Assembly: GCF_032302195.1 (NCBI RefSeq)
Contig: NZ_CP135275.1
Span: 2,728,001-2,792,000 of the forward strand
Direction of reading: 5' to 3'
DNA length: 64,000 bases
DNA from: Paenibacillus sp. MMS20-IR301
GTDB taxonomy: Bacteria; Bacillota; Bacilli; Paenibacillales; Paenibacillaceae
Below, piece by piece: positions 60,743 through 64,000 of this stretch (positions within the stretch are counted from its first letter, which is position 1; every line of letters starts with the position of its first letter). Under the pieces are notes generated by a model. That model did not search any database and was not told where the DNA came from. It was given only the letters and a program-made list of their open reading frames with translations. The position numbers and the translations under genes are program-made.

Positions 60743-62122
60743 CTATGAAGCTCTTCGCTCTGCCAATTCCGATAACACGCGCTGCCGTTCCCGCCCTTTA
60801 TATTTGCATATCAAGAGCGGAATAGCGCCTAAGATTGAACTGATCCCCACACCGAAGGCATAAATGAAGAATAGCCCCTGCAGCGTAGATGAGCTTTGTA
60901 CCCCGGCCGCATTATTGAACCCTATAACGGTTAACAGCAGGCCACAAATAAATGAACCAAATGCCGACATTATTTTCGCCGTAAGCGATTGCACTGCGAA
61001 CATAATTCCTTCGGCCCGATGCCCCGTCTTCCACTCCGCATAATCAATTGAATCCACCACATAAATTGTTGACAGTGTCATGCTCACAGACATGCAGAAT
61101 CCGGAAAGAACCGATATGATGAACACGAATGTTAAATGGTCGTAACCCACCACAAAATACACAGCGCCTACCAGCAAAGCAGCCATTCCGTTAAAGAGGA
61201 ATAATTGCGGGGTCTCGATACGTTTCAATAGTCTAGGCACAACAACAGGCGTTAACAGAAAACCGATCATCGTCGGGATCATAATGAACGACAGCAGGGC
61301 GATACTGCCCAGATTGTAGATGGCATAATAGCTTGTAATCATGGTGATCACCATCGTTAATACCTGAAACACCTGGCTGATCATATACGACTGGAGCGGC
61401 TTGTTCATCCGCAGCAGATTCAGCATACTCTTGAAGCTCGTTTTTGTAGCAGACGGCTTCACTCTTTCCTTCACTCCGCAAAACAGAATAATGAAGCTTA
61501 CCGCAGCCATAGCAGAGAACATCCACCCTAGATAGGAATAGCCTTGACCGCTGTTAGGAAGGGAAGCAAAATACGTGACCAGTACACCCCCAAGCAGGGA
61601 TACAAGAATTGATCCAAGCGTAGTAGCGGATTTAGTCATACTTACCAGCGAATTTCGCTTCTGGGCATCTGTTGTGATACTTGCAGACATACTCCAGTAA
61701 GGGACATCAAATAAGGAGAATCCGATTCCCCACAACGTATACACAGTGGCTACATAAGCAATTTTCAACGCTTCCGAGGTGAAGCCTGGATTGAAAAACA
61801 GCAAAAAGGTCATCGCTGCCCAAAATAATCCGCCGAACAGAATATAAGGGCGTAATTTTCCGTATTTCGTCCGTGTATTGTCAATCAGAAAGCCCACAAC
61901 CGGATCACAGAACGCATCAATAAACTTGGTGACTAACAGAATCGTCCCGATGGTAATCGGAGATATATTCATAACAGCGGTTGCAAAAACCATAAAGAAC
62001 GTATTTACCACTCCGGATAAAGCAGAGTCGCCAATGCCTCCAAACAAATAACCGGTCAGCTCTCTCCTTTTAAAAGGCGTTTTGGCGGCGTTCTCATAAT
62101 ATTGTTCAAATCCGTTTGCCAT
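60743..62122 (-). CDS. GPH-family sugar:cation symporter (MFS)
   Basis: A 459-residue protein with 12 membrane segments of the glycoside-pentoside-hexuronide family: YLFGGIGDSALSGVVNTFFM, KFIDAFCDPVVGFLIDNTRT and YGKLRPYILFGGLFWA are the family motifs. It presumably imports the rhamnoside that the next gene cleaves. First gene of the operon; AGGGGG lies seven bases before the ATG. It diverges from the AraC regulator. Confidence 0.93.
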   Translation of the reverse strand: MANGFEQYYENAAKTPFKRRELTGYLFGGIGDSALSGVVNTFFMVFATAVMNISPITIGTILLVTKFIDAFCDPVVGFLIDNTRTKYGKLRPYILFGGLFWAAMTFLLFFNPGFTSEALKIAYVATVYTLWGIGFSLFDVPYWSMSASITTDAQKRNSLVSMTKSATTLGSILVSLLGGVLVTYFASLPNSGQGYSYLGWMFSAMAAVSFIILFCGVKERVKPSATKTSFKSMLNLLRMNKPLQSYMISQVFQVLTMVITMITSYYAIYNLGSIALLSFIMIPTMIGFLLTPVVVPRLLKRIETPQLFLFNGMAALLVGAVYFVVGYDHLTFVFIISVLSGFCMSVSMTLSTIYVVDSIDYAEWKTGHRAEGIMFAVQSLTAKIMSAFGSFICGLLLTVIGFNNAAGVQSSSTLQGLFFIYAFGVGISSILGAIPLLICKYKGRERQRVLSELAERRAS

Positions 62123-62202
62123 TGCTTTTCCCCCTAAATACTCTCATGCACTACTATCAGTCTTTCTACCTGATCGGGTACCCGCTACAGCTATGTTAAC
62201 CC

Positions 62203-62217
62203 ATGAAAGCCTTTCCA
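62203..62217. promoter_or_regulatory. Weak cre-like site in the divergent promoter region
   Basis: ATGAAAGCCTTTCCA fits the cre pattern except that the central CG is CC. It lies between the symporter and regulator genes. Confidence 0.3.
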
Positions 62218-62284
62218 CCAATGTCGGTAGCTGTTGTATATACTGACCAAAGGTGATATATTCTCTGCAAAGGAGGGGGAGCAG

Positions 62285-63352
62285 ATGAACTATGACCAAT
62301 TGGATTCTTTTTTGTACGAATTAACAGACCTTGAAGCGATCCTGCAGCATTCAGAGCTGAGCGATGAACAGATTAAGGAACGGATTCTTTTCCCTGACTT
62401 CCCTGACGGATTGCATACAGAACACAGTAATTCCCTGGTCCCGCCTGTCCTCTTCCCGGAAATCACTAATCCGCCTGCTTACAATTTCACCCTCGCGAAC
62501 AATGTTCTGAAGCTGAATGTAACAGGAGATGTATTCGCTATATCCCGGCATACCCGGTTTGTGAAGATGATTAATCATACACATAATCTGTTTGAGATGA
62601 ACTACATCTACAGCGGGACCTTTTATCAAGAGATCCAAGGGGAGCGGTTTGAGTTACGGCAGGGGGACCTGATTATTCTGAACAAGGATGTAGAGCATTC
62701 AGTCGATAAGGTAGGAAAGGATGCTATTCTCATTAATTTTCTGGCCAAAAATGAGTTTTTCGACAATTCCTTTATCTATAAAATCCTCGGGGATAATATT
62801 CTGGGTAAATCCATCGCCTCGATCCTGACCAATGCGACCCGCGAAAATAAGTTTCTGTTATTCCATACCGCGGATCATTGGCAGATCAGGCAAACGATTC
62901 AAAACATACTTTGTGAGACCTTCGGCAGCAAAAGCACTAATCCGGAAATTATTAAAGCCTATCTGACCATTCTGTTCAGCAGGCTTCTGGAAAGTGACAG
63001 CTATGAAATGTTTATGAAAAAGATGGTGAAGACTACTAATCTTCCGGTCGTAGAACTGCTTACCTATATCGATAAAAACTATCTGAATATGACATTGGAG
63101 CAGACTGCGCAGGATTTCGGTTACTCTCCGGAGCATCTGGGACGGATTATTAAAAAGGTAACCGGCAAAACGTTCTCCGCACTGCTGCAGGAACAGAAAT
63201 TCAAGCATGCTGCTCTGCTTATCCAAATGACCGACCGGACTATAGAGGATATTTCGAGGGAGATCGGATATAGCAATCTGACCTTCTTTTATAAAATATT
63301 CTTCAAATTGTACGGAATAACCCCCAAGGAGTACCGCCGGAAATTGCACTGA
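62285..63352 (+). CDS. AraC family transcriptional regulator of the rhamnosidase operon
   Basis: A 355-residue regulator: a cupin-type sensor in the middle (VKMINHTHNLFEMNYIYSGT; LRQGDLIILNKDVEHSVDK) and a C-terminal helix-turn-helix pair (about 255-352: LEQTAQDFGYSPEHLGRIIK; IEDISREIGYSNLTFFYKIF). AGGAGGGGG lies five bases before the chosen ATG. It is divergent from the symporter/GH78 operon and should activate it. Confidence 0.93.
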   Translation: MNYDQLDSFLYELTDLEAILQHSELSDEQIKERILFPDFPDGLHTEHSNSLVPPVLFPEITNPPAYNFTLANNVLKLNVTGDVFAISRHTRFVKMINHTHNLFEMNYIYSGTFYQEIQGERFELRQGDLIILNKDVEHSVDKVGKDAILINFLAKNEFFDNSFIYKILGDNILGKSIASILTNATRENKFLLFHTADHWQIRQTIQNILCETFGSKSTNPEIIKAYLTILFSRLLESDSYEMFMKKMVKTTNLPVVELLTYIDKNYLNMTLEQTAQDFGYSPEHLGRIIKKVTGKTFSALLQEQKFKHAALLIQMTDRTIEDISREIGYSNLTFFYKIFFKLYGITPKEYRRKLH

Positions 63353-63358
63353 TCACAA

Positions 63359-63386
63359 ATACCCCGGAGGAGCTCCTCCGGGGTAT
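63359..63386. terminator. Bidirectional terminator: 28-base perfect palindrome
   Basis: ATACCCCGGAGGAG is followed directly by its exact complement. It separates the converging AraC and GH3 genes. Confidence 0.8.
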
Positions 63387-63402
63387 TATAGGGTTGAACT
63401 GC

Positions 63403-64000
63403 CTAATCCAGCACCCGGAACCAGCTGATCGCTGCCGCGCCCTGGAGAACCAGATACACATCGCGGCGGCCGGTGGCCCCGCTCAGGGCAAAGGTGAAGC
63501 TGCTCCAGTCCTGCGGCCCGCCGGCCGGAATAGAGCAGCTGCCGGCAAGCGGTCCGTCCCAGGAATCCAGCCGGACTTCGGCAACCGCGGCCTCTGTGCT
63601 TGCTGCCCGCAGCTCGGCCGCGAAGACACTTCCGCCAAGCTCCGCATCGCGGAAGGCGAGCCAGCCGGTTGCGCCGCTCACATTAGCGGCGCTGCCGGAT
63701 TCCCTGCATTCGCCGAGGTGAATGCCTTCGCTGGCGTCATAGTCAGCAGCCCTTGTCAGCTGCGACAGATCACGCGGCGGAATCGTCTCACCGTCTACCG
63801 TGAGCCGTCCTTCCAGCAGCAGTTTGCCGGAAGAGGAACCCAGCAGGAGGCTGTAATCACCGCTTTCGATGCAGAACCGCCCGCGTGTTACATCCCAGAA
63901 AGCCAGGGCATCAAGCGGCAGGCGGAAGCTCACTTCTGCTGATTCTCCCGGTGCCAGTGCAGTCCGCTGGAAATCGGCCAGCTGCAGGCGCGGGCGCTTC
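63403..64000 (-). CDS. C-terminal part of a glycoside hydrolase family 3 enzyme (5' end outside window)
   Basis: The open frame enters from the right edge and ends at 63403, giving about 198 residues. The first 60 (RPRLQLADFQRTALAPGE, FRLPLDALAFWD) match the fibronectin-III-like domain that closes GH3 beta-glucosidases and xylosidases. The remainder (EVRLDSWDGPLAG, FALSGATGRRDVYLVLQG) resembles a CBM6-type carbohydrate-binding module. The catalytic domains lie beyond the window. Together with the neighbouring rhamnosidase operon it fits plant-polysaccharide use. Confidence 0.82.
   Translation of the reverse strand, partial: KRPRLQLADFQRTALAPGESAEVSFRLPLDALAFWDVTRGRFCIESGDYSLLLGSSSGKLLLEGRLTVDGETIPPRDLSQLTRAADYDASEGIHLGECRESGSAANVSGATGWLAFRDAELGGSVFAAELRAASTEAAVAEVRLDSWDGPLAGSCSIPAGGPQDWSSFTFALSGATGRRDVYLVLQGAAAISWFRVLD

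Noticed and set aside
1..64000. CRISPR array, prophage, tRNA or rRNA genes
   Set aside because: No regularly spaced repeats, phage structural genes or RNA-gene signatures were seen on either strand.

Overview
The window reads as chromosomal DNA of an endospore-forming, moderately GC-rich Firmicute, most probably Paenibacillus. The pointers are gerA-type germination genes and a YheC/YheD-type protein, Bacillus-type small operons (yoaS-yozG-yoaT, yuaF-floT, kimA), strong AGGAGG ribosome binding sites, many GTG/TTG starts, and a large load of plant-polysaccharide genes with YesM/YesN-type two-component systems and LplB/LplC-type transporters. The genus is inferred from content; no rRNA or tRNA gene was seen.

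Layout. 0-4 kb: end of an unknown gene, a reductase/epimerase behind a MerR-type promoter, a soluble chemotaxis receptor behind a Fur/PerR-like box, and yoaS-yozG-yoaT. 4-12.3 kb: a leftward run of five genes in which a fused adenylating-enzyme/SbnA protein and SbnB (2,3-diaminopropionate synthesis) precede a gerA-type receptor operon, with a YheC/YheD ATP-grasp gene diverging from it. 12.4-17.2 kb: a CNNM/CorC membrane protein, a decayed IS1182-like element, and a manganese-type ABC transporter under MntR-like boxes. 17.2-20.4 kb: rhamnose mutarotase, a phosphodiesterase and a UMF1-type MFS protein.

20.5-33.8 kb is a guanidine regulon. Two divergent guanidine-I (ykkC) riboswitches stand back to back. 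The leftward one heads two DUF1989 proteins (carboxyguanidine deiminase type), a biotin-dependent urea/guanidine carboxylase and an allophanate hydrolase split into two overlapping genes. The rightward one heads an ABC importer with a cysteine hydrolase of the isochorismatase-like family, a lactonase-like metallo-hydrolase and a DHA2-type MFS protein. The inferred route is import, carboxylation of guanidine, deimination to allophanate, then hydrolysis to ammonia and CO2.

34-51.4 kb is mostly carbohydrate use: a self-regulated LacI repressor, a CE2-like esterase, an AraC regulator with a GH27 enzyme, an ArsR-type regulator facing a GH43 enzyme, a nucleotidyltransferase, and a six-gene set of sensor kinase, response regulator, two solute-binding lipoproteins and two permeases with a cre-like site. 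51.5-57 kb: kimA (potassium uptake), a VOC protein, yuaF-floT, an orphan terminated transcript candidate and a YczE-like membrane protein. 57-64 kb: an operon of GPH symporter, GH78 alpha-L-rhamnosidase and a metallo-hydrolase diverging from its AraC regulator, then the 3' end of a GH3 enzyme that runs off the window.

The best candidate for an undescribed system is the diaminopropionate/germination-receptor cluster at 4.1-12.3 kb. The extra genes of the guanidine regulon come second. All functions are inferred from recognised family motifs; no search was run.
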